64,000 nucleotides of DNA, from NCBI RefSeq assembly GCF_016587355.1, contig NZ_BNJF01000004.1:744001-808000 (forward strand). Reading direction: 5' to 3'. A program made the position numbers and the translations under genes. The stretch is from Ktedonospora formicarum (GTDB lineage Bacteria; Chloroflexota; Ktedonobacteria; Ktedonobacterales; Ktedonobacteraceae). Each line of letters opens with the position of its first letter. Positions within the stretch are counted from its first letter, which is position 1. Under the pieces are notes generated by a model. That model did not search any database, was not told the DNA's origin, and saw only the letters and a program-made list of their open reading frames with translations. Shown here piece by piece: positions 1 through 9,168 of the stretch.

Positions 1-133
1 CATGAGTTTGTGCTTTTGTTGGGGTAAGGCTTGCTGCGGAGGCGTTAGCTGCCGTTCTCATGACGAAGACAACAGCGACGATCACACTAAGCATGACCAG
101 GCAAAGGCTTTTCCCTATAGCGGGAAGACTCAT
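1..133 (-). CDS. Small secreted protein, N-terminal part only (runs off the window)
   Basis: An open frame starts at the ATG complementary to 131-133 and runs off the left edge after 44 codons. A purine-rich ribosome site (GAGGAG, about 142-147) lies at good distance. The peptide has a basic start, a long hydrophobic stretch rich in V, L and I (about residues 10-24) and an Ala-rich ending resembling a signal-peptidase site (ANASAA), so it is probably exported. No family can be recognised from so short a piece. It lies in line with three other small secreted proteins on the same strand further right. Confidence 0.6.
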   Translation of the reverse strand, partial: MSLPAIGKSLCLVMLSVIVAVVFVMRTAANASAASLTPTKAQTH

Positions 134-208
134 GTTTTTTCTCCTCAGTACTTGAGTCTAGATTGCTCCTGTCATGTCTATCGTTTGAGGATACTACTAC
201 AAGCGCTA

Positions 209-344
209 CAGCAGGAGCTGATAGCAACGTGAGTGACCGCCGAGTTCCCTGTTCAAGTAAATCGACCACATGCGGACGCGGGACAAGTTTAGCCCGCAGG
301 GGTGGCACATGGAATTTACTTGCGAGCAAGGCATTTTTGAGCAT
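209..344 (-). pseudogene. N-terminal scrap of a MalT-like LuxR regulator
   Basis: The peptide begins MLKNALLASKFHVPPLRAKL and continues with PRPHVVDLLEQG and LTLLSAPA. This is the hallmark N-terminus of the large ATP-dependent LuxR/MalT regulators, just before the Walker A motif. It stops matching exactly where GxGKT should follow, so the ATPase, TPR and HTH parts are missing. The piece is cut off by the upstream region of the small secreted gene at the left edge. Larger or different fragments of the same regulator type lie at 39268-40167 and 61960-62191. It is a decayed remnant, not a working gene. Confidence 0.6.
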
Positions 345-550
345 CACACAGTCTTTCTCATGGGTAGTATCAATGACGATTATACGCTCCTGGAAACATT
401 TTTGAAAGTCGGAAAATCCTGCATTTCTCTGGAAGAGGGAGGAGAAAGAGCCGGGCCACCGCAGAGCAAAGAAACTCATATGTGCTATCGGGGATTTTTC
501 CAGTCATGAGAAGCACTGTGCCGCCACTGAATCTGAGGAGAGCCTGGAAA

Positions 551-709
551 GAGAGCAACGCGACCTGTCAGCGCTTGTACAGCTTGCGGATCACGGATAA
601 TGACGGTTCCTGTTTCAGTCTGGTAAGCATCAAGCAATCCTGCTTTATACCATCGCCATGCGGTTTTGTAGCTAATGCCGTGTTGTCGTGCGTATGCACT
701 CAACTTTAT
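551..709 (-). pseudogene. N-terminal scrap of an IS607-type serine recombinase (tnpA)
   Basis: The frame reads MSAYARQHGISYKTAWRWYK, then GTVIIRDP and TGRVAL. This is the MerR-like DNA-binding N-terminus of IS607 transposases, ending just where the catalytic RVALYARVSS motif should begin. The expected start codon (M-K-L-S-A-Y-A) is ATA here; a TTG at 701-703 is the only possible start. The catalytic domain is absent, so this is a truncated remnant. No partner tnpB is next to it. Confidence 0.65.
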
Positions 710-985
710 GCCTACATTTTAGTTAGCATATTTTGTCTATGTATATCAACATTTTTAAAACTATTTGTAACCCTCCGCGGATCGGCTGATTCAAGGTACA
801 TTACGGGATCCCGATATATTTTCTCTCTAGATTCCGCGAGAGTCAGGTCGCTCTTACCAAAATTTAGAAGGTTTTTTCTGTTGGGATCTCTAAACAGACT
901 CGACGCAAAAATCTGTGGCGCACCTGTTTTCATGAACAACATATTTGGGTTCGTCAGCCACCACTATTGATCCTGTTATAACAGC

Positions 986-1354
986 TTATTGGAAGCAAGA
1001 TTTGTAACCGGCCTCGTACCCTCTATGTTCGCCGTATGCATAGCCACGATCATACTCAGCTTGATTTGCGGAACCAAACACTGTTGACGTTGGTGGGTTA
1101 TATCTTTTCGCCTCACAGTCAGCGACACCTGCCTGGTGGCCTGCCCACTCGCCTTTCAGGTACCCCTCATATAATTTGCCTTGTGTTGCTTGAGTTGGTG
1201 ATTGATCATCTGCCCTCTGGGACGCAGGTGAGATTGACAGAGACGAATAGCTGGTATATGCAGCAGCGGCGGGATAGGAAGCTATCTTCAAAAAGAGTAC
1301 GAGAACACTCAATACTACAACCCCTACTAAGAAGAGCCATAACTTTTTCTGCAT
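986..1354 (-). CDS. Small secreted protein with Tyr/Gly-rich C-terminus
   Basis: This is a 122-residue protein. Residues 1-33 form a clear signal peptide: MQKKL, a hydrophobic core, then an Ala-rich end. The mature part is Ser/Thr-rich at first and then carries spaced Tyr-Gly units (LYEGYLKGEWAGHQAG, YDRGYAYGEHRGYEAGY) ending in SCFQ. Two cysteines (VADCEAK and KSCFQ) could form a disulphide outside the cell. An AAAGG-like ribosome site lies about 9 bases before the ATG. I do not recognise a family; the regular YxxG spacing suggests a small repeat-built fold. Neighbours on the same strand are also small secreted proteins. Confidence 0.7.
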   Translation of the reverse strand: MQKKLWLFLVGVVVLSVLVLFLKIASYPAAAAYTSYSSLSISPASQRADDQSPTQATQGKLYEGYLKGEWAGHQAGVADCEAKRYNPPTSTVFGSANQAEYDRGYAYGEHRGYEAGYKSCFQ

Positions 1355-1549
1355 CGAACGAACCTTTCTAGCACTGTTTTGCGCTCCAGCATGTTTCTAA
1401 ACCTAGAGAAACCTGCGCTATACTGAACTTATCAGTAAAGTTCCTCCTGTTGTAATAAGCAGCAGTCCGTATTCGCGCTCAACGCGAGCAGAAGGGATCA
1501 AATACCGGCGTTTTCTCATGTTCTGGTGCCTGAGAAACACAGAGGCATG

Positions 1550-2062
1550 TCATTCTGCCTTCATCCATGAGGCAGGATCACATCCATGGAAACCTGTCTC
1601 TACTCCCAGAAGGTGCCAGACATGATTGTCATATTGGAAATAATATGCATGGCTAAAAATCTCTGTTGGCTGCTTCTCGTGGGGGAATACCTCGTACATT
1701 GCACATACCTCAATGATCGGTTTAGGAGAATCCGACCCTGGTAGAGAGGGCTGACTCACACCCATGAAACGTCGAAGAGGATTTTTCTGACAAGCAGAGC
1801 ACCTATGCGTGTAATAGTTGATAATTTGCGATTGCATCTCGGCTTGAGAGGGAAGCGAAAGACCAGCAGGAGGAGCCTTACTATTTGTGGGAGGGGAAAG
1901 AAATGTGAGCTGCGTAACAGATGGCACATTCTCTCTCAGATGCACATCAGAAAGCCTCTGGAGACGACTTCTCGCTTGTGCTCTATCCTCTGAAAGCAGG
2001 ATGGTGAAGAGCAGTGAAACCATTACCACCAGGAGGCTTATTCTTAAAACATTCTTCATCAT
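1550..2062 (-). CDS. Secreted hypothetical protein with CxxC
   Basis: This 170-residue protein begins with a signal peptide or membrane anchor (residues 1-24, very rich in L and V). The exported part contains a CSAC motif (HRCSACQKN) and two further cysteines (EVCAMYE, HGCDPAS), which fits disulphides or a metal or haem site; a haem motif would need CxxCH, which is not present. An aromatic stretch (HAYYFQYDNHVWHLLGVE) near the C-terminus looks like beta strands. The start is supported by GGAG directly upstream of tandem ATGs; the second ATG, at 2057-2059, is equally possible. No known family was recognised. It is one of four small secreted genes in a row. Confidence 0.65.
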   Translation of the reverse strand: MMKNVLRISLLVVMVSLLFTILLSEDRAQARSRLQRLSDVHLRENVPSVTQLTFLSPPTNSKAPPAGLSLPSQAEMQSQIINYYTHRCSACQKNPLRRFMGVSQPSLPGSDSPKPIIEVCAMYEVFPHEKQPTEIFSHAYYFQYDNHVWHLLGVETGFHGCDPASWMKAE

Positions 2063-2287
2063 GCTCTCCTTCTCTTACTTTGGCAGAACAGTTTTCCCCA
2101 TCATTTGTTTGCTAGCTGAATGTTTGTTTCATAGAAACGACATTTCTTGCAATGTTCTGTCTCTACAAACTTCTAAATGGCTTTGGCCCTTCATCTATAG
2201 CTATCTATAGTGGCAGCTCTATCCACTGCAGATACGCCACCAGCGCAGCCCAAACTCGGAGAGGCTCGCAGAGCATTCGTGTAGGTA

Positions 2288-2623
2288 TTAGCGGTAATAG
2301 GCACATTGCCGAGCCATTTCATCTGCTCTTGCAACAGCTCTCTCATATGACACAGTATTTGCAGTAAAGCCGAAAGTGACATATTTGACTGGTTGACTTC
2401 CAATGCATGCTCTTTCACAACGCCATTCTAGTTGTCCCGAAACTTCTCGCCCTAAATTGCAAGTTGATGGATGAGGAGCATTACGAGTAACTAAAATGAT
2501 GCTCTTTGATGCAGTTACGTTGGCTGCTGATACAGATATCGCCATACCAATAAGCAGCAGCAAAGCTATCATACTACTCATGATAACAAGAGAAGTAGTT
2601 TTGCAGACAGCGAGATGCTTCAT
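2288..2623 (-). CDS. Small secreted Cys-containing protein
   Basis: This is about 111 residues. A signal peptide occupies about residues 1-34 and ends in SVSAA. The mature part has cysteines in STCNLG, WRCERACIG and ARQCAYYR, an even number suited to two disulphide bonds. The ATG at 2621-2623 follows GGAAAGGA and is preferred over the in-frame GTG one codon earlier. The family is not recognised. Like its neighbours it appears to be a single-gene unit: gaps of more than 200 bases separate the members of this cluster. Confidence 0.6.
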   Translation of the reverse strand: MKHLAVCKTTSLVIMSSMIALLLLIGMAISVSAANVTASKSIILVTRNAPHPSTCNLGREVSGQLEWRCERACIGSQPVKYVTFGFTANTVSYERAVARADEMARQCAYYR

Positions 2624-2740
2624 CACACATCCTTTCCAGGTAGTGAAGTGAAACGAACCTGCCCAACTCGACCAGTTTTACCACCTCATATATTTTTAGA
2701 TATAAACGTATAGCCAATCTCATGTGGAGTTAATCAATAC

Positions 2741-2904
2741 GGCTGACTCTTATACATATTTTACAAAGCGAATTTGTCACCTGGCTGAAGAAGCTGTCCG
2801 GGAAAGAAGCGTTAGGCACATATGGCCTTACGCATCTCAGGCTTGCTCGGCTGCTTCAGATGCTGCCTCTCTTTCATCGCTGTTACATGTGTAGAAAAGT
2901 CAGG
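2741..2904. mobile_element. MITE, copy 1 (164 bp, terminal inverted repeats)
   Basis: The element is bounded by GGCTGACTCTTATACATATT on the left and, read inward from the right, CCTGACTTTTCTACACATGT. A second copy, inverted relative to this one, is at 37992-38154 and matches along its whole length, including the internal stretch CAGCATCTGAAG. The element is too short for a transposase, so it fits a miniature inverted-repeat element moved by another IS. A 77-codon open frame crossing it (2812-3045) is a by-product of the repeat, since the same peptide appears in the other copy. Confidence 0.75.
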
Positions 2905-2938
2905 GCACCAAGCGGAGGTCTTCTGGCGCGAAAAGGAT

Positions 2939-3014
2939 AACAACGGATCTGCTTGTTTCATCGGTTTTCGATAATCAAACCAATCAGTACCGAAACGAGC
3001 AGATCCGCGTTGTT
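2939..3014. repeat. Long imperfect hairpin
   Basis: The arms AACAACGGATCTGCTTGTTTC and GAAACGAGCAGATCCGCGTT pair over about 20 bases around a 32-base loop. The hairpin lies directly between the MITE and the end of the GH87-like gene. No T-run follows it, so it is not an obvious terminator; it may be another small mobile or structural element. Confidence 0.5.
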
Positions 3015-3093
3015 TCACCTCTTTTTCTTGCTCTTTGCTCCACATGGGTAGCCAGAAAAATCAGGGACCACTCATAATCCGCGAGCTAACCGC

Positions 3094-5166
3094 TTACCAG
3101 GGAAAGGGAGGCGGAGGGGGAACAACCGGCGGCTGATCATTACAGGTGATCGTGTTCGGCAGTTCCCACGGTGCGAGCCAAGGCCCGGTGGCCCCTCCTC
3201 CAGTATTGCCACTGAGGTCGGTCACCTTGAACTCCGAGCCACCCAACGTGAAGTGGAAGGAGCCACAGTTGTTGATGCCGACGGCCCCGACGTTGCGTGC
3301 GACGACGTTTTGGAACGTCGCATTTCCAGCGGCACGCGCACTCAGCACTGACGTCCCCGTACCGTCGACATGGATGTCCCGGAAATGGACGTTCGAGATG
3401 GAGTAGAGATCCTTCACTGGGAAATCGGAAACGATCATGATCGCGTTATACGTGCTCTGCAGGAAATTATCGCCGGTCACCTCGATATCCGTCGTGAGAG
3501 AGCCTTCGAGCGCGTAGAGCCAGATCGCGCCAAGGCCGATCTTCCAATTGAGCTCGAACGACCCGGCCCGCACGGTTGTGTTGTTTGTGAACCGGAGGTA
3601 GCCAGCGAACGGGGTTGAGCCGAAGCGCGATCCTGCGTGGAGGCCGCTACCCTCGCGCACGGGGTCGGCGACGATATTGTTCGACACAGTATTGTTGTGG
3701 CCACCATAGATAGCAATTCCGTTCGCGAGCACCGGGTTCTGCACCGTGTTATGGTCGAATACGTTGTTGGCATCCTCGATTGTAGGCTGCCCGTTCATCG
3801 CCTCCGACCACATCGCAAGCCCGTCATCACCCGTGTTGCGGATGAGAGAATTGACGACCCTCGACGTTGTCACGCCCTGGTGAAAGTTGATGCCGTCCGC
3901 GATCTGGTCCGTGATGACCGTGTTCTCGACCATCACATTGTGCATCGGCCCGTCGAGCCAGATACCGACTTTCGTGTGATGAATGTAGACACCGTCGATC
4001 GTCGAGTCGTTCAGCGCCCCGCCGATGCCATTCACCTGATCGGTATCGATTCGCTCTTGGACGTCGCCCTCGATTGCAAAGTTCGACAGATGCACGTTGC
4101 GACTCCCGCCGTCGGCTGTATACTTGCCGTAGAAGCCGACGCCCGTGTGCACGGAACCATCGGGAGCCGGTGAGGTGAGCGTAACCTGATGGCCTTTGAC
4201 GATCGACCACCAGCTACCAGCGCCTTCGACAGTGATATTATCGACGATGATGTGCCTGTCCACCTGGAATATACCGACCGGGATATAGACCTTCTTCCCT
4301 GAGGCTTTTGCCACCCGAATCGCATGATCGAACGCATCCGAGGAGTCCCGGATGCCGCTCGGGTCGGCACCGAAGTTGGTCACGGAGACGGAGTTCTTCG
4401 GCTTCGGCACGGGACCAGCGACCTGCTGAAAATCGGCGAGATCGATGGCCATCCACGCCACATTCGAACCGGCGGGCATGCTCAGGCGGACGACGTCCCC
4501 CGCCTGGTAGGTATTATGGAGGAGTAGACGCTGCTCGTCATAGAAGTGCATCGGCCTGAACGGTTTTGTTATGGTCGGCGGCGGTGTCGTAGAAGCTGGA
4601 ACGCATGAGCACTCGGTGATCCACCAGTCCGGGTGGAGCAAATCAGCATTTGGGTCGTTCGTGAATGGATATTGGTTGTAGAGCCATGAGTACTTCGAGG
4701 TCAGCGTGATTGTTTGCGGATGCGTGTTCTCGCGGCCGTTGTGATTCACGCTTACAATCAATGGGGCATCAATTCCGCCGCCAGTCGGGGCGTCGGGGAT
4801 CGCGTAGCGGATAGTCACCGCGTTCGCCCGCTGCGTGAGGGTGAACGCGACGTACTGGCCTGGCCTGAGCTGCACGGCTTGCCGGCCTGACGCCTCGCCT
4901 GAGAGCGTGTAAGCTGACGTGTCGAACGGCAATATCGTCCCATTCGTCGTGGCGTTCTCGGCCTCCTGCTGGATGATACCGAGCTGGGCACCGCGTCCTG
5001 CAACGAGCGACGGGTCAATCGCGGCGACGGTCACACGCGAGGTCGTTGCGGCACTGGCAGCCGAGCGGGGAAAAGGTACCACCAGACTGAAGGCGCTCAC
5101 TAGCAGCAGCAAGGCAACAAACCCCGCCAGACGCTTTTTGCGCCTCGTGCGCATAATGTCTTGCAT
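3094..5166 (-). CDS. Secreted GH87-like beta-helix glycosidase (alpha-1,3-glucanase/mycodextranase type)
   Basis: This 690-residue secreted enzyme has a signal peptide at about residues 1-40 (RKKRL, hydrophobic core, SAASAA). It is followed by a beta-sandwich domain (about 65-255, with GEASGRQAVQLRPGQYVAF) and a right-handed beta-helix domain starting at VSVTNFGADPSGIRDSSDAF (about residue 267). Helix motifs typical of GH87 alpha-1,3-glucanases and mycodextranases include HIIVDNITVEGAG, ADGINFHQG and NTGDDGLAMW; the paired Asp residues in the last are the likely catalytic acids. It ends in a short Pro-rich tail. It stands alone, and its codons are richer in G/C than those of its neighbours, which suggests transfer. 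The likely role is attack on fungal alpha-1,3-glucan (inference). A GH28- or GH55-related lyase/hydrolase of the same fold is the alternative. Confidence 0.7.
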   Translation of the reverse strand: MQDIMRTRRKKRLAGFVALLLLVSAFSLVVPFPRSAASAATTSRVTVAAIDPSLVAGRGAQLGIIQQEAENATTNGTILPFDTSAYTLSGEASGRQAVQLRPGQYVAFTLTQRANAVTIRYAIPDAPTGGGIDAPLIVSVNHNGRENTHPQTITLTSKYSWLYNQYPFTNDPNADLLHPDWWITECSCVPASTTPPPTITKPFRPMHFYDEQRLLLHNTYQAGDVVRLSMPAGSNVAWMAIDLADFQQVAGPVPKPKNSVSVTNFGADPSGIRDSSDAFDHAIRVAKASGKKVYIPVGIFQVDRHIIVDNITVEGAGSWWSIVKGHQVTLTSPAPDGSVHTGVGFYGKYTADGGSRNVHLSNFAIEGDVQERIDTDQVNGIGGALNDSTIDGVYIHHTKVGIWLDGPMHNVMVENTVITDQIADGINFHQGVTTSRVVNSLIRNTGDDGLAMWSEAMNGQPTIEDANNVFDHNTVQNPVLANGIAIYGGHNNTVSNNIVADPVREGSGLHAGSRFGSTPFAGYLRFTNNTTVRAGSFELNWKIGLGAIWLYALEGSLTTDIEVTGDNFLQSTYNAIMIVSDFPVKDLYSISNVHFRDIHVDGTGTSVLSARAAGNATFQNVVARNVGAVGINNCGSFHFTLGGSEFKVTDLSGNTGGGATGPWLAPWELPNTITCNDQPPVVPPPPPFPW

Positions 5167-7209
5167 AAAAATATATTCCTTTCTGCTTATTCCATTAAGT
5201 CCCTGGAAGTATATCCTGCTGGGTATTAATCCTCCTTGTATACAAAATTGGGCTTTGCAAAACCGCTTTTCTAATAAAGAGCACGTGTGTCAATTGAACC
5301 AATTCCGTTCGCTTTTCCAACGCAGAGACATTTCCGTGATTTGCCTGAGTAGCTCTGGGTAGGAGTTTATGGGAGTTTGCCGTTCAATGGCCCCGACGCA
5401 TCTGAACCTTCACGCCCGGGTCCCCTGCCCCCCTCTAGATATGGGGAGGAGTCACATCTTACCCGCTACTCTACACGAAAAGGTATGACTTAAATTGCGA
5501 CAAACGAAACTGTAGTTCTCACGTCATGTCATGAGCATGTCAGAGAGTTTTTCCCAACAAGAACGTGCTCAAAAAATGGACGATGTGAACCATACGCCTG
5601 GAAGTGCAGGGTGAAAAACGAGCCGTGATATAGATAAGTTTGCATAACATGCTGTAGCTTAAGGAGTTCCCTGGCTTTGGCACACCGCAAAGGTATCAGC
5701 TTCATCGCTTCAAAGACCTCCCCATAAAGAGTTTCTTCGTCAAACGTCGACAAAAGAGTGCAAGGAGCCAGAGAAAAAGGTATTACTCAAACGGGAGAAG
5801 ACATACGAATCACAAACGCCTCCAAGATGCAGAACAGCTATCTCCTCGGCAGATCCTGTAGTCAAAGAGACAACTTTTATACTTGTCTTGTCCTGCTCTC
5901 ATAGAGAAATGGGGTAACGTTTACTCTTCCTTAAAAGAAAAGTAGCATAGAAAAACACCATTGTCAAGAAAGAAAGCGAGAGTTTTCTCTTTCTACTTTC
6001 CCAGATTGAACAGTTAAGCGTAGCTAAAATCGATTTCAAGCCAAGACATCTGGCATTTCAGGTCACTTTGCAGTTCCCCCTGGGAAAGCGATCCAGGGTA
6101 ACGTTTACCTAAAAAGTTAATAATCATCCTGCGAGAAGCTGAGACCTCCCCGTGCTCAAGCACAGGTACGTCTACACACATATGCGATCTTGAGAAAGAA
6201 TACAGAAGCAACGCGCTGCAGGTGCCTCTTTTTTCACGCGGAGGGATCACGCGTTGGGTGAAAACGCCGTTTGTCTCGCCAATCTGAAAGCATAGAGGCG
6301 TTTTTTCACCACCTGTCCCTCGCATCATGCCGAGGATCTTTTGCCAACATGCATAGTTGCGTGGAGGTGACAGCCTTCAGATGTGGGTATCTGACTTCTA
6401 TTTCTAAATGCTATTGAAGATATGCCTGAGAAGAAGGTGCTCGGAAACAGGTCAGAAGGCAATAGTCCTGTTTTTCTTGTCTTTTGCTCGCTTGTTTGCT
6501 ACGCTAATGAAGCATCAGTGTTGCTTGATCTAATACATTCAACACCTGTATATATGGCTTGCGAATCACACGTCTATAGACCAAGAAATCCAGCATTATC
6601 GCTTCGTTGGGTCTCTTGGTCATGCACTTTTTCTTCTCACTTACTCTCAACAACAGCAGTATATGTACTCATTCACACGACCTCTATAACACCTAATTGA
6701 ATGATAAGTGTTACAAAGTCAATTTTTCGTAATCAAAAACTACATTTATAATTAACATTACCAGCAGTTGGTAAAATACCTTTGCCTCCATATTCTTTTT
6801 TCTGCGTCTCAACAGAGTCATACTTCAGAGATATACGCTCACACTCATGCGCCCCACGTGATGCGCAACGAGATGCAAGCTAGCGGATAACAGAAGTACG
6901 AGAGCTCTACCTGTACAAAGTTCATGAAAGGGGAGGGATCGTGGCAGTTCCGACCTTCCAGATGGAACAAGCAGCGGTGTGTCCTCTCACTCCTAAGATG
7001 CATCTTTCTCGATCTATTGCAACGCGCAGTAGCTTGTGTAAAATGAACTGCTGAGTGTCAAAACCGTTGGTTTTCTGCGATTCCACAAAAAAGGTGTTCA
7101 CGTTGTTCCGCTCTCGATGCCTCAACAAAGCGTGAGCGCGGTAGGCTTCTCCCAATGGCACTGACCGTTCTCACGTCTTGTCGGGAAGGCATTCTTTACT
7201 CATTTCTCC
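5167..7209. other. Two-kilobase region without a convincing gene
   Basis: Only short frames without recognisable domains are present (for example 5529-5753, 6014-6328 and 6922-7161, all minus). A hairpin with arms GGTGAAAACGCC (about 6258) and GGCGTTTTTTCACC (about 6297) is visible. The left end should hold the promoter of the GH87-like gene. The rest reads as eroded sequence. Confidence 0.4.
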
Positions 7210-8346
7210 CTAGTGGCGTTCCCGCAGAGTCCGCCAGCGGAGAGCATTCTCAATAGTTGCTCTCGGGTGAAGTATTTCGGGATCGAATGCCTCTAAAGCC
7301 AAGCCTTGAGCTACCCGCTGCGGCCAGTCAGCATGAACGAGTGCACCACGTGCCAATGAAATCATATCTGCGTGTCCCTCGTTGATGATCTGTTCTGCCA
7401 GTGAGGGATCGTGCATACCTCCATTGGCAATCACCGGGATATGCGCAACCTTTCTGGCAAGCTGCGTAATAGTGACACCATCAGCGATACTGGCTGTTTT
7501 CCTCCAATCGCGACCTTCACTAGCGAGATGAAGATAGGAGACTCCGGCTTCAGCAAGCGCTGAGAAGATGACTTCTCCATCTTTCTGACCACCTGGCCAC
7601 CGATATACGAAGTCGTTGACTTTTGTTTGGGAGAGCCGCATTCCTAGTGGGTACTCTTTGCCTACAGCCAAGCGAATAGCCTCAACGACCTCAACCGCAA
7701 AGCGGATACGACCTTTAATGGAGCCACCGTACCGATCCGTTCGCCGATTGGTGTAGTTTGTAATAAATTGGTCCAGTAAGTAGCCATTGGCTCCATGAAC
7801 CTCTACGCCATCAAAACCAGCGTCGCGAGCATTGACTGCGGATTGGGCGAAGCCTTCAATCGCTTCCAGAATGTGTTTCTCGCTCATGGCTTCAGGCACA
7901 GAAAATGGCCCTTGCCCGCCATACTCTGGCATCTTCTCTCCCTTTGGCAGCACGGCTGAAGGGGCAAGAGTATGAGTTCGATAATGATTTTCCTGAGACA
8001 ATGCACCAGCATGCATCAATTGTAAGAAGATGCTTGCACCGGCTGTATGTACGCTCTGAACCAACGTACGCCAAGCTTGTATTTGCGCCTGTGTTACGAT
8101 TCCTGGCTGATGAGCATATGCCTGACTCTGCGCCTGATCGGTATAGGTCCCCTCGGTGATAATCATCCCGAACTGGCCTTTTGCGAAAGAAGTATAGTAG
8201 TCCCGCATCTTTTCGGTAGGAACCCCGTCACCAGAGGTGCTTACTCGCGACATCGGTGCAACGGCCACCCGATTTTTCAACGGGATGCCTGCTAATGAGA
8301 AAGATGTGAGTAGAGGGTGTATTTTTATGTGAGTATCTTGAGACAT
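7210..8346 (-). CDS. NADH:flavin oxidoreductase, Old Yellow Enzyme family
   Basis: This is a 378-residue FMN-dependent TIM-barrel ene-reductase. Visible family motifs are the N-terminal LKNRVAVAPMSRVST strand-loop, IITEGTYTD, FLQLMHAGALS, and the barrel segment FDGVEVHGANGYLLDQFITN, which carries the His and Asn that bind the substrate. NRRTDRYGGSIKGRIRF and the FMN-phosphate loop around VIANGGMHDP and DMISLARG follow. Such enzymes reduce activated C=C bonds in enals, enones or nitro compounds using NAD(P)H. The length is normal for single-domain members. It is transcribed divergently from an Lrp/AsnC-type regulator about 160 bases away, a likely controller. Confidence 0.92.
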   Translation of the reverse strand: MSQDTHIKIHPLLTSFSLAGIPLKNRVAVAPMSRVSTSGDGVPTEKMRDYYTSFAKGQFGMIITEGTYTDQAQSQAYAHQPGIVTQAQIQAWRTLVQSVHTAGASIFLQLMHAGALSQENHYRTHTLAPSAVLPKGEKMPEYGGQGPFSVPEAMSEKHILEAIEGFAQSAVNARDAGFDGVEVHGANGYLLDQFITNYTNRRTDRYGGSIKGRIRFAVEVVEAIRLAVGKEYPLGMRLSQTKVNDFVYRWPGGQKDGEVIFSALAEAGVSYLHLASEGRDWRKTASIADGVTITQLARKVAHIPVIANGGMHDPSLAEQIINEGHADMISLARGALVHADWPQRVAQGLALEAFDPEILHPRATIENALRWRTLRERH

Positions 8347-8508
8347 ACTTGAGTAACTCCTGAATGTATGATTTCTTTAAAGTGCTCATAGTATACAGAT
8401 TGAATTGATGGAGATGAATGAAAAAGAGAAGGGAATAAATAGTTCTCCCTTTCCATTTGTAAGGATATGAGAGGAAAAAGAGTCTCATCTGGAAAGGTTG
8501 TGTGTTTT

Positions 8509-8991
8509 ATGCAAATTGATGACGTAGATCGGGCTATTTTACAAGAACTTCAAAGCAATGGGAGACTTTCGCTTCGTAAATTAGCTCAGCGGGTGCATAT
8601 GACTGCTCCAGCCGTTGCTGAGCGCGTGCATCGCTTGGAAGACCAGCAGATTATTGTTGGATATACTGTTCAAGTTGATAGCAGCAAATTCGAGCCAAAA
8701 CTGATGGCGTATATTGCGGTCTTTTTATCAAAACGTGAAGGGGTAGATGAGGGCTTTCTTCGCTTGGTCGAAAAGCGCGAGGAGGTTTGTGAATGCTATC
8801 GAACGGTAGGTGATTCCTGTTATCTTTTGAAAGTAGCTGTTTCCGACCATGACCATCTCGACGCTTTTGCCAATGCTCTGATGGTGTACGGAAGCTATCG
8901 AGTTCACTTGGTCGTAGCGGAGCCACTCAAAAAAGGAAGAAAGTTTGCTTCTGCTCCCATACTTATTAAGAAGCCTCTCACCGACTCCTGA
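8509..8991 (+). CDS. Lrp/AsnC family transcriptional regulator
   Basis: This 160-residue protein begins at MQIDDVDRAILQELQSNGRL. That is the normal start of the family; an in-frame ATG 42 bases earlier would add an unusual tail, and GGAAAGG lies before the chosen start. Residues 1-60 form the winged helix-turn-helix (SLRKLAQRVHMTAPAVAERV). The rest is the RAM ligand-binding domain, with VCECYRTVGDSCYLLKVAV and a beta-alpha-beta pattern. These proteins sense amino acids or other small ligands and regulate adjacent genes. The shared intergenic region with the divergent Old Yellow Enzyme gene suggests local control. Confidence 0.9.
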   Translation: MQIDDVDRAILQELQSNGRLSLRKLAQRVHMTAPAVAERVHRLEDQQIIVGYTVQVDSSKFEPKLMAYIAVFLSKREGVDEGFLRLVEKREEVCECYRTVGDSCYLLKVAVSDHDHLDAFANALMVYGSYRVHLVVAEPLKKGRKFASAPILIKKPLTDS

Positions 8992-9168
8992 TCTCTCTCA
9001 CAACCGACCGTTTTTTGCGACTTTCTGCTCTGATTTTCCGGTACAAAGGCGCATCACGTTGGCAAGCGTGATATTGAGGATTGACCAGTCTCAACAAACG
9101 TATCATAATCTCGCGTCTCAGTTTTCCTTTTTGGAGATGAGTAAGTGAGACTAAAGGCAGAGGTTTTG

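Noticed and set aside
2812..3045. 77-codon minus-strand frame
   Set aside because: It runs through MITE copy 1; the same peptide appears in copy 2, so it is repeat-derived.
3146..4559. Several long plus-strand open frames across 3.1-4.6 kb
   Set aside because: They mirror the GC-rich GH87-like gene on the minus strand and show no domain motifs.
5529..5753. 74-codon minus-strand frame
   Set aside because: No ribosome site or recognisable domain; could be a scrap of an older gene but cannot be supported.
6014..7161. Frames at 6014-6328, 6422-6700 and 6922-7161
   Set aside because: No motifs, no consistent codon pattern, isolated in eroded DNA.
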